From the NCBI GenBank assembly GCA_937927885.1, contig CALEZJ010000514.1, forward strand, positions 1 through 14,125: a stretch of 14,125 nt of DNA, in the 5' to 3' direction. Each line of letters opens with the position of its first letter. Position 1 is the first letter of the stretch. Below, one piece after another: positions 1-8,200 of the stretch. Position numbers and translations under genes: made by a program. Origin of the DNA: an uncultured Paracoccaceae bacterium. GTDB lineage: Bacteria > Pseudomonadota > Alphaproteobacteria > Rhodobacterales > Rhodobacteraceae. The notes under the pieces are model-generated. The model saw only the letters and a list, made by a program, of their open reading frames with translations. It did no database searches and had not been told where the DNA came from.

Positions 1-528
1 GAGGCCCCCCAGCCCCGTCACGATCAGGGCCATCCGCGCCCCGTCTCGTGCGGCTTGTCCCTGGTGCCAGTAGCCTATCAAGAGGAACGACAGGATCGAT
101 GTCAGTTCCCAGAACACCACCAGCATCAGGATGTTGCCCGACATCAGCATGCCGACCATGGCGCCGGTGAAGGCCATGAGGAAAGCATAGAAGCGGGGAA
201 CTGGATCAGCCTTGGACAGGTAGTAGCGGGCATAGACCAGCACCAGGATGCCGATCGCAAAGACCAGCGTCACGAACATCCAGACGAATCCATCCATCCG
301 GAAGGCAAGGTTCAACCCGAGCGAAGGCACCCAGCGCAGGGTGCCGCGCAATATCTGGCCATCGCTGACCGGCGCATGCAGAAGGGCAAGGATCGCCAGC
401 CCCGCTGCAAGCAGAAGCCCCGAGACCCATGCGGCCCCACCATGCGCCGACGCCCGAACCGTGCTCGCAGCAATCGCCGCGGCAAATGGCAGACCGACCA
501 GGATGAGCAGCAGGTTCTCTTCGATCAT
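1..528 (-). CDS. mrpA: Monovalent cation/H+ antiporter subunit A (MrpA/PhaA), N-terminal part
   Basis: This is the large proton-translocating subunit of the multisubunit Na+(K+)/H+ antiporter of the inner membrane, related to the NuoL subunit of complex I. Only the first 176 residues are inside the window; the gene runs off the left edge and family members are usually 750-970 residues. The visible part is almost all membrane helix: about residues 5-22, 32-52, 80-102 and 112-150. The motif FWELTSILSFLLIGYWH (residues 139-155), followed by GARMALIVTGLGGL (163-176), is the family hallmark. Glu141 is the conserved membrane glutamate needed for ion transport. The ATG at 528 is chosen because the hydrophobic N-terminus begins there. 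The nearest SD-like stretch (AAGGA) is about 13 bases upstream, so the exact start is not certain. Other mrp/pha genes should follow outside the window. NuoL itself is a weaker alternative. Confidence 0.93.
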   Translation of the reverse strand, partial: MIEENLLLILVGLPFAAAIAASTVRASAHGGAAWVSGLLLAAGLAILALLHAPVSDGQILRGTLRWVPSLGLNLAFRMDGFVWMFVTLVFAIGILVLVYARYYLSKADPVPRFYAFLMAFTGAMVGMLMSGNILMLVVFWELTSILSFLLIGYWHQGQAARDGARMALIVTGLGGL

Positions 529-740
529 GCCCTCGAGGGTATCCTTTTGTCGCTGCTTCCGGCAAAGGTCTTTCCACAAAGCAAGCCAAGGGCATGACCG
601 CCTGCGGCGATGCTTGCCCATGCCTTGAACTGACGGACGGACGATGGCCTCGATTAAGTCGTCATTCCTGACGTTTCAAGTCGGTTACGGGCAATTCAGG
701 GCCGACTGTCGAAGAACTTTCGCTTCTTTCTTGCTCCGTG

Positions 741-765
741 CCGAAAGGGGCGGTGCCCCTCTCGG
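741..765. other. Imperfect hairpin upstream of the antiporter gene
   Basis: Two 11-base arms (741-751 and 755-765) pair with a single mismatch around a GGT loop, giving a GC-rich hairpin in the gap between the antiporter start (528) and the end of the broken PII-like gene (808). Neither strand has a T-run directly after the stem, so it is not a standard intrinsic terminator. It could still end transcription from the minus strand upstream or be a structured leader of the antiporter mRNA. Nothing else was recognised in 529-807. Confidence 0.3.
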
Positions 766-807
766 AGCGCCGCGCGCAAGGTTCCTGTCCGGGGTGGGAC
801 GTGTGAT

Positions 808-1145
808 TCACCCCGCTCCTTTGGTCGGGTCGGATTCGGCACCTTCGATGGCCCGGATCTGTCGCATCAGCCCAACCGCGGCCTCGATATCGATCTGGCA
901 GGCGATGCCGACCCCTCGCTCGGCCTCGAAACGACCAACGACGGCGATCTCCTGCATCAGCCGTGGCGCGACGGTCTCCTCGACCAGCCAGAACAGAAGG
1001 TGGCGGTGCGAGGTGACCTACAGCCCCAGAAACCGACGCTCGGGTTCCAGCCCCTCACCCCGGGCCGAGGTGATGACGGTACCAGAACATGGATGACCCA
1101 GCTCCGGCTTTATGCAGGTCAATCAGGGGTTTCAGAGTCGCGTCA
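808..1145 (-). pseudogene. Broken PII-like (GlnB-type) regulator gene
   Basis: The last two thirds of a small PII-superfamily protein are readable on the minus strand. They are TVITSARGEGLEPERRFLGL, then a stop, then VTSHRHLLFWLVEETVAP, then about 50 more residues including GRFEAERGVGIACQIDIEAAVGLM, ending at a TGA at 808-810. The pattern (T-loop ARGEG, then FLGL, a hydrophobic strand VLLWLVEE, and G-x-GIAxxxDxEdavGL) is that of the PII-like proteins often encoded beside DUF1538 membrane proteins. An in-frame TAG at 1018-1020 interrupts it; CAG to TAG by a single C-to-T change would explain it. Upstream, a PII-like helix (LIDLHKAGAG) is in another frame, so a one-base shift near 1095-1105 is likely. 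No start codon or SD is visible and no DUF1538 gene is nearby. The family match is from memory of the pattern; sequencing error is an alternative for either lesion. Confidence 0.68.
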
Positions 1146-1748
1146 CGTTGTCCCCAACTTTATCGAGCGTGGGCGAGACACCGAGTTTGAGTCCTGCCCA
1201 TTTGGGCGGGTTGGGGAACGGGGACTGACGCGGGCCTTTGCGGGTTGCGCGGCCCAGGTCAATTCACACGATATCTGCAACCCTGCACGGATTGCGCCCT
1301 TACGCTGGATCGCGGATTTTTTGACCTGGGTCGTCATGCTGCGACAAAACCCATCATGCCGCTGGCCCGCATCACACATCCACCCCCTTTTGATTTGAAA
1401 TGGGGCCAGCCCTAAAGGGCTGGCCCAAGTCAAAGGCATGGCAATCGAGTCGAGGCGTCGAGGCAGACTGCAAGTGGGATTGCAAGTGTTGCATTGACAC
1501 GCCGATATTCGGCGGAATTGCAGGAAGCGCAAGTGGACACACTCAAATCCCCTGCTAGTTCTCTTTCGCTCAATCTGATGATCTTTTGCGCCCCTGCGTG
1601 GGCAAAGATTTGTTCCCGGCCTTTGCAAGGATGGGTGAAAGCTCAGGGCACGGCCTTTGGGTGCACGACGCCGTATGGGTCTGGACAAGTGCCCACCGTC
1701 AGCTTGTTGCAGACACGATCGCTGCGGCCAAGTCGAGAACCGGAGAGG
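1146..1748. other. Gene-free stretch of about 600 bases
   Basis: No reading frame here has a plausible start, codon bias or recognisable protein family, although open frames exist on both strands. It separates the broken PII-like gene from the NYN-domain gene. The base composition is visibly more AT-rich and patchy than in the genes (for example 1318-1325 and 1386-1400). It holds a strong hairpin (1403-1426) and a weaker one (1193-1210, eight pairs with one G-T). The upstream partner of the PII-like gene may once have been here, but I see no remnant of it. Confidence 0.5.
1403..1426. other. Perfect 10-bp hairpin with TAAA loop
   Basis: GGGCCAGCCC (1403-1412) and GGGCTGGCCC (1417-1426) are exact reverse complements around a TAAA loop. 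This is the strongest isolated stem in the left part of the window. It could be the terminator of minus-strand transcription from the NYN gene, since it lies about 320 bases past its stop, but neither flank has a T-tract. It could also be a dispersed palindromic repeat. Confidence 0.45.
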
Positions 1749-2339
1749 TCATAAGGCTTCGGCAGGTTTTTCTTGCAGAACCTCTTCGGCATCGCGCGGT
1801 AGCCTCAGTTCGCGGGGGGGGCGGCCGATCACTTCGCGCAGTTCGTCGAGTTCGATGAAGTTGTCGGCCTGGCGACGCAGGTCGTCGGCGATCATCGGGG
1901 GCTGGCTGCGCATGGTCGACACCACCGACACCCGGACACCCGCGCGCTGCAGCGCCTCGACCAGCGGCCTGAAGTCGCCATCGCCCGAGAACAGCACCGC
2001 GTGGTCCAGCCGGTGCGCGAGTTCCATCGCATTCACCGCCAGTTCGATGTCCATGTTCCCTTTGACCTTTCGGCGCCCGGCGCTGTCGATATATTCCTTG
2101 GCGGGCTTGGTCACCATGGTGTAGCCGTTGTACTGCAGCCAGTCGAGCAGCGGGCGAATTGGCGAATAGTCGTCGTTCTCCAGCAACGCCGTGTAATAGA
2201 ACGCGCGAAGCAGTTTCCCACGGCGCATGAATTCCTGACGCAAAAGCTTGTAGTCGATGTCAAAACCCAGCGCCTTGCCCGCAGAGTACAGGTTCGCCCC
2301 GTCGATAAAGAGCGCCAGACGCTCGTCTTTGTAGAACAT
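1749..2339 (-). CDS. NYN domain protein (LabA/DUF88 family)
   Basis: This 196-residue cytosolic protein belongs to the NYN family, which has a PIN-like fold and is expected to act as a metal-dependent ribonuclease. The acidic signature is complete: LFIDGANLYSAG with Asp13 and Asn16, KGNMDIELAVNAM with Asp97, and DHAVLFSGDGDFRPLVEAL with Asp120 and Asp122. These four aspartates are those expected around the metal site. Residues 131-165 carry the usual closing elements (GVRVSVVST, then LRRQADNFIEL). The ATG at 2339 is preceded by AAGGA with seven bases of spacing, which makes it clearly better than start codons further upstream, whose added residues show no similarity. It stands alone: no gene on the same strand lies within 300 bases on either side except a doubtful decayed frame at 2520-2837. 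The RNA target cannot be told from sequence. Confidence 0.93.
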   Translation of the reverse strand: MFYKDERLALFIDGANLYSAGKALGFDIDYKLLRQEFMRRGKLLRAFYYTALLENDDYSPIRPLLDWLQYNGYTMVTKPAKEYIDSAGRRKVKGNMDIELAVNAMELAHRLDHAVLFSGDGDFRPLVEALQRAGVRVSVVSTMRSQPPMIADDLRRQADNFIELDELREVIGRPPRELRLPRDAEEVLQEKPAEAL

Positions 2340-2519
2340 GGATGGTCCTTCTTGTCTGGAACCCGTGATGTTGCAACGAACAAACAGCAGCGCCTGAATC
2401 CATCGGGCCACAAGACGGGTCGTCGGCGTGCCTGTGGCAGGCATCTGAACAAGCCGAGAGATTCCCCGTTGCCTGCGGTCTGAGGCTTCCAGACCCAGTG
2501 TCACGGACGCCTCCCGCAA

Positions 2520-2837
2520 TCAAAGTATCCTTTGCGCCAAACGACATTCTTTCGGGCGCGCATGAACCTGCACCGCCATCAGCCATTCGCGGGTGGCCGC
2601 CTCGCGCGTGGCAAAGGCGCTCACCCGGTTTGTCTGCTGGCGATCCGACGCCAGCTACGAGGTGCCGGGGCCCACAAGCAGCGTCACCCGTGCCGCCAGC
2701 CCCTGCCAAGGCGAGGCCTGCGGATCACGGCGTCGAAGGGGATTTCCGAATGCCCATCGAGCAGCTTTGCAGTGATAGATCGCCTCGTCAGTGCCATCCG
2801 CAGCTTTCATGGCGCACGGAACCTTGAGTGCGGTCAT
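2520..2837 (-). pseudogene. Possible decayed reading frame of about 105 codons
   Basis: One minus-strand frame stays coding-like from ATG 2837 (or ATG 2810) to a TGA at 2520-2522, broken by a single TAG at 2655-2657. The first half reads AIYHCKAARWAFGNPLRRRD and SPWQGLAARVTLLVGPGTS. The second half reads FATREAATREWLMAVQVHA. GC3 bias is clear in the second half and weaker in the first. I do not recognise the family. No Shine-Dalgarno sequence precedes either ATG. It lies 180 bases upstream of the NYN gene on the same strand. It may be a gene killed by one nonsense mutation, or chance open frame in GC-rich DNA. Confidence 0.28.
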
Positions 2838-3250
2838 GTCTTCGACACACGCACCCTGATCCGGGACGACTGATGCCAGAAAACAGCCCTTTCAAGCCGT
2901 CACGTCCGGGGATGGCGAGGCTCTGCCGACAAGGCGTCCTCTAATAAGAGACCAAGAGCTATCAAAAGATATATTTTTGCTAGAAAAACAGTGTTGCACT
3001 CGCACACCTTGAATGCGAGATTTGGGACATGCTTGCTCGCATGCTCGCGCGCTTTTTGCTGTCTTCTCGCCCGTAGTGTGGCAATTCACATGGCACATGA
3101 AGCCATCCTGGAACGATTCGATCTTGCACTCAAAATGAAATGGTTTTTGTGCGGCGTCCGGATGCAGGTGTATGTGAGTGATTGCGAGGCAGTTGCATCC
3201 GCCTGTGGTGCAACAAGAATTGGGGTAACCGGAAAGTGGCCGCAGACGTC
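2838..3250. other. AT-rich leader region upstream of the regulator/FIST/kinase block
   Basis: About 410 bases without a convincing gene. The part around 2940-2995 is markedly AT-rich (ATATATTTTTGC) and stands out from its GC-rich surroundings, as promoter regions do. An inverted repeat CTCGCA-N9-TGCGAG lies at 2999-3019, followed by repeated GCTCGC words at 3034-3048. I did not find a clean -35/-10 pair or an FNR-type TTGAT-N4-ATCAA site. A weak 54-codon frame (3090-3254) ends with a TGA that overlaps the ATG of the response regulator gene; its codon use is not typical. Confidence 0.4.
2999..3019. promoter_or_regulatory. Short inverted repeat, possible operator
   Basis: CTCGCA (2999-3004) and TGCGAG (3014-3019) are perfect six-base arms separated by nine bases, just after the AT-rich island and about 230 bases before the response regulator start. 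Its position fits an operator for the downstream block, but repeats this short occur by chance and no regulator is identified. Confidence 0.2.
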
Positions 3251-3907
3251 ATGAGCTTGTCTCCTAAAACCACCGCCCCCGCCGGGCGATCTGGCCGACA
3301 GCCGCTGCGTGTCCTGTTGGTCGATGACCATGCCTTGATCTGCGAGACGCTCGCCCTGGCTCTGACCGACGACGAGTTGACACTCGTGACCGTCAAGACC
3401 GTCACCGAAGCCCAGCAGCAGATCGAAGCCAACGGGCGCTTTGACGTGCTGCTACTGGACTACGATGTTCCGGGAATGGAGGGTCTCAAGGGGCTGCGCA
3501 GCCTGGCCGAGCAAAACAAGGGCGCAGTGGTCCTTTTTTCGGGTGTCGCCAGCCGCCTTGTGGTCGAGCAGGCGCTGGATGCCGGCGCCAGGGGCTTCAT
3601 CCCCAAGACGCTGCCGCTGCGCACCCTGAAGCACGCCATCCGGTTCATTGCCGATGGAGAGACATTTCTGCCGGCCGACTACATGCGGTGGACCAGTCAG
3701 GGCAATGGCGACAAACTGGGGCTGAAGCAGCGCGAGATGCAGGTTCTGACGCTGCTGTGCGAGGGACTGCAGAACAAGGAAATCGGCCGCCAGATGGGCG
3801 TAGAGGAAACCATCGTCAAACTGGACGTCAAGTCGATCTGCCGCAAGCTGGGGGCCAAGAACCGGACCCAGGCTGTCATCGAGGCCCGCAACCGAGGGTT
3901 GGCCTAG
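3251..3907 (+). CDS. NarL/FixJ-type response regulator (receiver + LuxR HTH)
   Basis: This is a 218-residue two-component transcription regulator. The receiver domain (about 18-135) has the acidic pair Asp25-Asp26 in LLVDDH, the phospho-acceptor Asp70 in LLLDYDVPGM, Ser97 in LFSG and Lys119 in IPKT, so it should be phosphorylatable. The C-terminus (about 157-217) is a LuxR/GerE helix-turn-helix: LKQREMQVLTLLCEGLQNKE, then RKLGAKNRTQAVIEA. The ATG at 3251 gives a short tail before the domain; a GTG at 3236 is in frame and GGAAA/GGGG stretches lie just upstream, so the start could be there. It is followed 62 bases later by the FIST and hybrid-kinase genes on the same strand and is the natural output partner of that kinase. 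The regulons of NarL-type proteins are too varied to name a target. Confidence 0.94.
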   Translation: MSLSPKTTAPAGRSGRQPLRVLLVDDHALICETLALALTDDELTLVTVKTVTEAQQQIEANGRFDVLLLDYDVPGMEGLKGLRSLAEQNKGAVVLFSGVASRLVVEQALDAGARGFIPKTLPLRTLKHAIRFIADGETFLPADYMRWTSQGNGDKLGLKQREMQVLTLLCEGLQNKEIGRQMGVEETIVKLDVKSICRKLGAKNRTQAVIEARNRGLA

Positions 3908-3969
3908 GATCGCCGCGCCGAAGTTTAACGGTTCCAGATGCGTATTCCGGGGAAGCGAGGCAAGGGGTC

Positions 3970-5202
3970 ATGCATGGATCTGAGAAGGTGCAAAGCTTCC
4001 GGGTCGCAGTCAGCGTGGTTGAGGATCCTGACACGCTCAGGGCCATGGGCACTGTCATCGATAGCATCCCGACGCCACCGGACTTTCTGACCCTGCATTA
4101 TGGGTCAGTCCATTCGGCCCACACCTTGCAGGCGCTCGCCACCGCAGCCTTTCCCGGAACAGCCCTGCACGGCGGATCGTCCTGCCTTGGCGTGATGTCC
4201 CAGAGCGGCATCGCTGTTGATGGCGGCGCAGGCCTTGGGGTCCTGGCGATCTGGGATCCGGCCGGGGCCTATGGCTCGGCCATGGAACGGATCGGGGCAG
4301 ATGCAGGGGCTTCGGCGCAGATCGCGCTTCGAGCGGCCCTGGCCCGGGCCGGGCGCCCCAGCGAAGCCCCGCAGGTTGTCTGGCTGACCTCTCCCCCGGG
4401 ACATGAAGAACTGGTCCTCGCTGGGATCAGGGATGTTCTGGGCCCTCATGCACTGATCGTGGGGGGAAGTTCAGCCGACAATGACGTGGGCGGGGCCTGG
4501 ACGCAACTGGCGCAGGATGGTGCGGCGGGCGATGGCATCTCGATCTCGGTGCTGTTTCCCTCGGTCCCGTTTGCTCAACTGTTCGAGAACGCCTATGCAC
4601 CCACCGAATTCCGTGGGCGGATCACCGAGGTCTCGGGGCGCACGGTCCATCAGATCGACGGACAGCCTGCGGGCGCGGTTTACGCGGAATGGACGGGTGG
4701 TGCGATCGCGGTCCCTGAGACCGGAGCTCAGACCATTCTGTTGCAGAGCTCCTTGTTGCCGCTGGGGCGAGAGGTGGGGCAGATCGGTCAGGTGCCCTTT
4801 CATCTTCTGGCCCATCCTTTGGTGATGCATGCTGACGGGCGGCTTGAGCTGTTCGTGGACATGCAGACCGGTCAGGAGATCTGCCTGATGACCGGCACTG
4901 CCGACAGCCTGGTCCAGCGTGCCGGGCATATCGCAGAGCTGACCAGGGAGCAACTCAACGGGAGTCGGCCCAGCGGGGCGCTGGTGATCTACTGCGGAGG
5001 CTGCATGCTGTCGGTCCGCGACAGGTTGGATGAAGTCGCCGCTTCGCTGTCGCAGGCGCTGCCGGGGACCCCTTTCCTGGGCTTGTTCAGCTTTGGCGAA
5101 CAGGGTGAAACCGTCCGTGGCACCTCGGAACATGCGAATCTGATGATTTCCTGTCTTGTCTTCGGATCGTCCGAAAACAGCCCGCTGCCTGCCGACGACT
5201 GA
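3970..5202 (+). CDS. FIST sensory-domain protein (NosP-like)
   Basis: The 410-residue protein consists of FIST_N (about 35-230) and FIST_C (about 235-395) and has no signal peptide or membrane helix, so it should be cytosolic. Recognition comes from GHEELVLAGIRDVLG (144-158), IVGGSSADNDVGG (163-175), VSVLFP-type SISVLFPS (191-198), IDGQPAGAVYAEWT (229-242), YCGGCMLSV (341-349) and LGLFSFGEQGE (370-380). FIST proteins bind small ligands. The NosP group binds heme, senses nitric oxide and controls a neighbouring kinase; histidines here such as His43, His48, His51 and His67 are candidates, but I cannot assign a heme ligand. The ATG at 3970 has AAGGGG five or so bases upstream. The next gene, a large hybrid kinase, starts 12 bases after the stop, so the two are surely co-transcribed. 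NO sensing is inferred from gene context and family resemblance. A FIST protein for another small ligand is the alternative. Confidence 0.93.
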   Translation: MHGSEKVQSFRVAVSVVEDPDTLRAMGTVIDSIPTPPDFLTLHYGSVHSAHTLQALATAAFPGTALHGGSSCLGVMSQSGIAVDGGAGLGVLAIWDPAGAYGSAMERIGADAGASAQIALRAALARAGRPSEAPQVVWLTSPPGHEELVLAGIRDVLGPHALIVGGSSADNDVGGAWTQLAQDGAAGDGISISVLFPSVPFAQLFENAYAPTEFRGRITEVSGRTVHQIDGQPAGAVYAEWTGGAIAVPETGAQTILLQSSLLPLGREVGQIGQVPFHLLAHPLVMHADGRLELFVDMQTGQEICLMTGTADSLVQRAGHIAELTREQLNGSRPSGALVIYCGGCMLSVRDRLDEVAASLSQALPGTPFLGLFSFGEQGETVRGTSEHANLMISCLVFGSSENSPLPADD

Positions 5203-5214
5203 GCGTGAGGCAGT

Positions 5215-8200
5215 ATGGTTACCCAGACGCAGATCCTTCTGACCGAACTGGCCGCGCGCGAACGCCTGTTGCGCGACCAGCGCACCTCGACCGAGCAGGC
5301 CGAAACGCTGTTGCAGGTCGTCGATGCGCTGCAGGCCACCGAGACCATGGAAAACGGCTTCGACAGCGCCCTGGAGATCTGCCGCAAGGCGCTGAAGGGC
5401 GATGTGGCCGTGCTGCTACAGCGTTCCTCCGAGGTTCTGGAAACGCTGCACGCCAGCGATCCCGCCTTTGGCCTGCCGACCTGGCCGCTGGCGGGCCAGG
5501 AGATGCTACGCCCCTTGTGCATCACAAGCATCGGCCACACGCGGCTCAGCGACAGCCTACCCGACGTTGTTCGGGGGTATCACTCTTTGCTGTCCACACC
5601 GTTGCCTTGTGTGGATGGGCCGCAGATGGTTCTGGTCTTGTTGTCGCATGGCAAGGCCCGGTTCACGCGACCCCATCAGGTTCTGATTGACCGCATCGGC
5701 GGGGTCCTGGCGCGCATGATCCGGTCCCGCCATCTGATCCAGCGCAACGCGATCCTGAGCGCCATTGTCGAGGGGACCCCCGCCACGTCGGCCATGGCCG
5801 GCGCGGAAGACCGCTCGCTGACTGCTCTTAGTCATGCCTTTGACCGGCTGTCCGCCTGGCAGAACCTGATCATTCAGTTGAACAACGATTTGCTTGGTGC
5901 GCCCAGTGCCACGCTCGATGCTGCGATCGACCGGACCCTGGCCGAGATCGGGCAACTGGTCGCTTCGGACCGCACTTATGTGTTTCACCTGACCCCAATG
6001 CAGATGCTGGATAATACCCATGAATGGGTAGCACCCGGGATCGAGCCTATGAAGGCGGTGCTGCAGAACGTGCCTGTTGAAGAGATGGAGGACTGGCGCG
6101 CTGATTTCGAGGCTGGCCGCCCGGTCTCGATCCCCGATGTCAATGCGCTGCCGGACGAGTCAACCGTGCGCGATACCCTTCAGATGCAGGGTATCCTGTC
6201 GCTTCTGGCGGTGCCGATCCTGCATGACGGGGTGCTGATCGGCTTTGTCGGGCATGACTTTGTAAGGGAGCCCCGCCGATTCCTGCCCACCGAGGCCCGC
6301 CTGCTTCAGTCGGTCGCGAACACCATAGGAGCCGTCGTCGTCCGGCGCTCCGCCGAGGCCGTGGCGTTGAGCGCCCAGGTCAGCCTGGCCCAGGAACGCG
6401 ACCGGTTGCAGGCGACCCTCTCCGCGCTGCCCGATCTGGTGCTGGAGTTCGATCAGGATGGCCGCTTCACGGGCTATAACGTCGGCGGCGGCATTGAACC
6501 GGCGTTCTTCCCCAGAGACTTCCTGGGACGGCAGGTCGAAGAGGTGCTACCCCCCGATCTGGCGCTCAAGGCCCGCGAGGTGATGCACGATGTCGATCTG
6601 CATGGTCACCACACAGGCATCGAATACAGCTTGCCGACCGAGAGCGGCGAGAGGTGGTATGCCGTCTCGGCCGGGGCGCGCCGCAATTCGGGCCGCTCGA
6701 ATGGCTATGTCTTCCTGATCCGCGATGTCACCGACCGCCACCAGAACGAGCGCCAGATCCGGCGATTGAGCCGGATCGCCGAGCTGACCTCGAACCTGGT
6801 CATCATCACGGATCTGGAGGGACGGATCGACTGGGTGAACCCGGCTTTCGAGGCCCGCACGGGCTGGCCACTTGATGAGGTGCGCGGCCGCAAGCCCGGT
6901 CATTTTCTACAGTTCGAAGGGACCGACCCTGTCACCGCCGCCCATGTGAGCCAGACCTTGCGGCAGGGGCGGCCGGTGCGCGCCGAGATTCTGAACCGCA
7001 GCCGCAGCGGGATCGAATACTGGGTGAGCAAGGACATCCAGCCGTTGCTCGACCGGCAGGGGCGGCCGGAAGGCTTCCTGGCGATCCAGACCGATATCAC
7101 CGAGCTGAAGAAAACGCATCAGCAGGAACTCCAGCCGCGTATCACCGCGATCGAGGCCTCGATGGATGGCATCGCCATCTGGGGGAAAGGTGGACACTTT
7201 GTGTACATGAACCCCGCCTACCGCCAGATATTCGGCATCGGGCCCGCCGAGGATATCCGGACCATCGACTACAGGGACCAGATCGCGCCCGAGTCGATCG
7301 CTCGTCTCGACGGCGAGATCCGTCCCGTGCTCAAGGACCATGGCCGCTGGCAGGGCCAGATGACCGCACTGCACCGCAGCGACACCCCGATAGAGCTGGA
7401 TATCGCGCTGACGCTGACCGACACGGGCGACTGGGTCTGTATTGCCCGCGACATCACCGAACGACACAGGCAGGAGGCCGAGCGAGCCCGACTGCGTGAC
7501 CAGCTGCAGCTGGCGCAGCGGCGCGAAACCGTTTCCTTCCTGGCCAGCGGCGTTGCGCATGACCTGAACAACCTGGTTGCCGTGGTGTCCGGCACAGTGA
7601 CCCTGATGCAAGCGCACACCCCCCTCGCGGACGAGGTTGCCGCCGGCCTGCGCCGGATCGCGCGGGCGATGGAGGCCGCGCATGACCTGGTGCGCGGGCT
7701 GGGTCAACTGGGTCGCCCGGACAAGCCCAAGGGTGCACTGGACCTGCGCAAGCTGGTCATCGAGGCGATTGACCTTCTGGGCAGCGAGCGGGTGCGCCGC
7801 TACGGCGTCCATGCTGATCTGCCCGCCTCGCACCAGACGGTCTGGGCCAATCAGACCGAATTGCTGCAAGTCATCGTCAATCTTGCGCTGAACGCCTGCG
7901 AGGCCGGAAATGACGCGCGCAATCAGGTCACGCTGACCGTCGCGCCGGATGGCACGGTCCTGCCTGACCGCGCCCCCGATTCGGGCGAGTTGAACCTGAC
8001 TCAGCAGTACCGGGTCCTGAAAATCCAGGACAAGGGCGAGGGTGTCGACCCGGCACTGCGCCCCCGGCTGTTCGAACGCTACCTGACAACCAAGGGCAAG
8101 TCGGGCACGGGCTTGGGTCTGCCCATCGTGGCCTCGATCCTGCGCGAGAACGAAGCGGCGCTGTGGTTTGACAGCATCCTGGGCGAAGGCACGACTGTGA

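Noticed and set aside
55..597. 180-codon open frame on the plus strand
   Set aside because: It is antisense to the antiporter gene, whose conserved FWELTS and VTGLGGL motifs fix the true frame.
1160..1230. Possible tRNA-like 3' half
   Set aside because: The apparent T-arm does not pair and there is no matching acceptor stem, D-arm or anticodon arm.
1143..1688. 181-codon open frame on the minus strand in the gene-free stretch
   Set aside because: No SD, mixed codon use, Arg/Ser/Cys-rich product without recognisable motifs.
4471..5133. 220-codon open frame on the minus strand
   Set aside because: It is antisense to the FIST gene, which has clear domain motifs.
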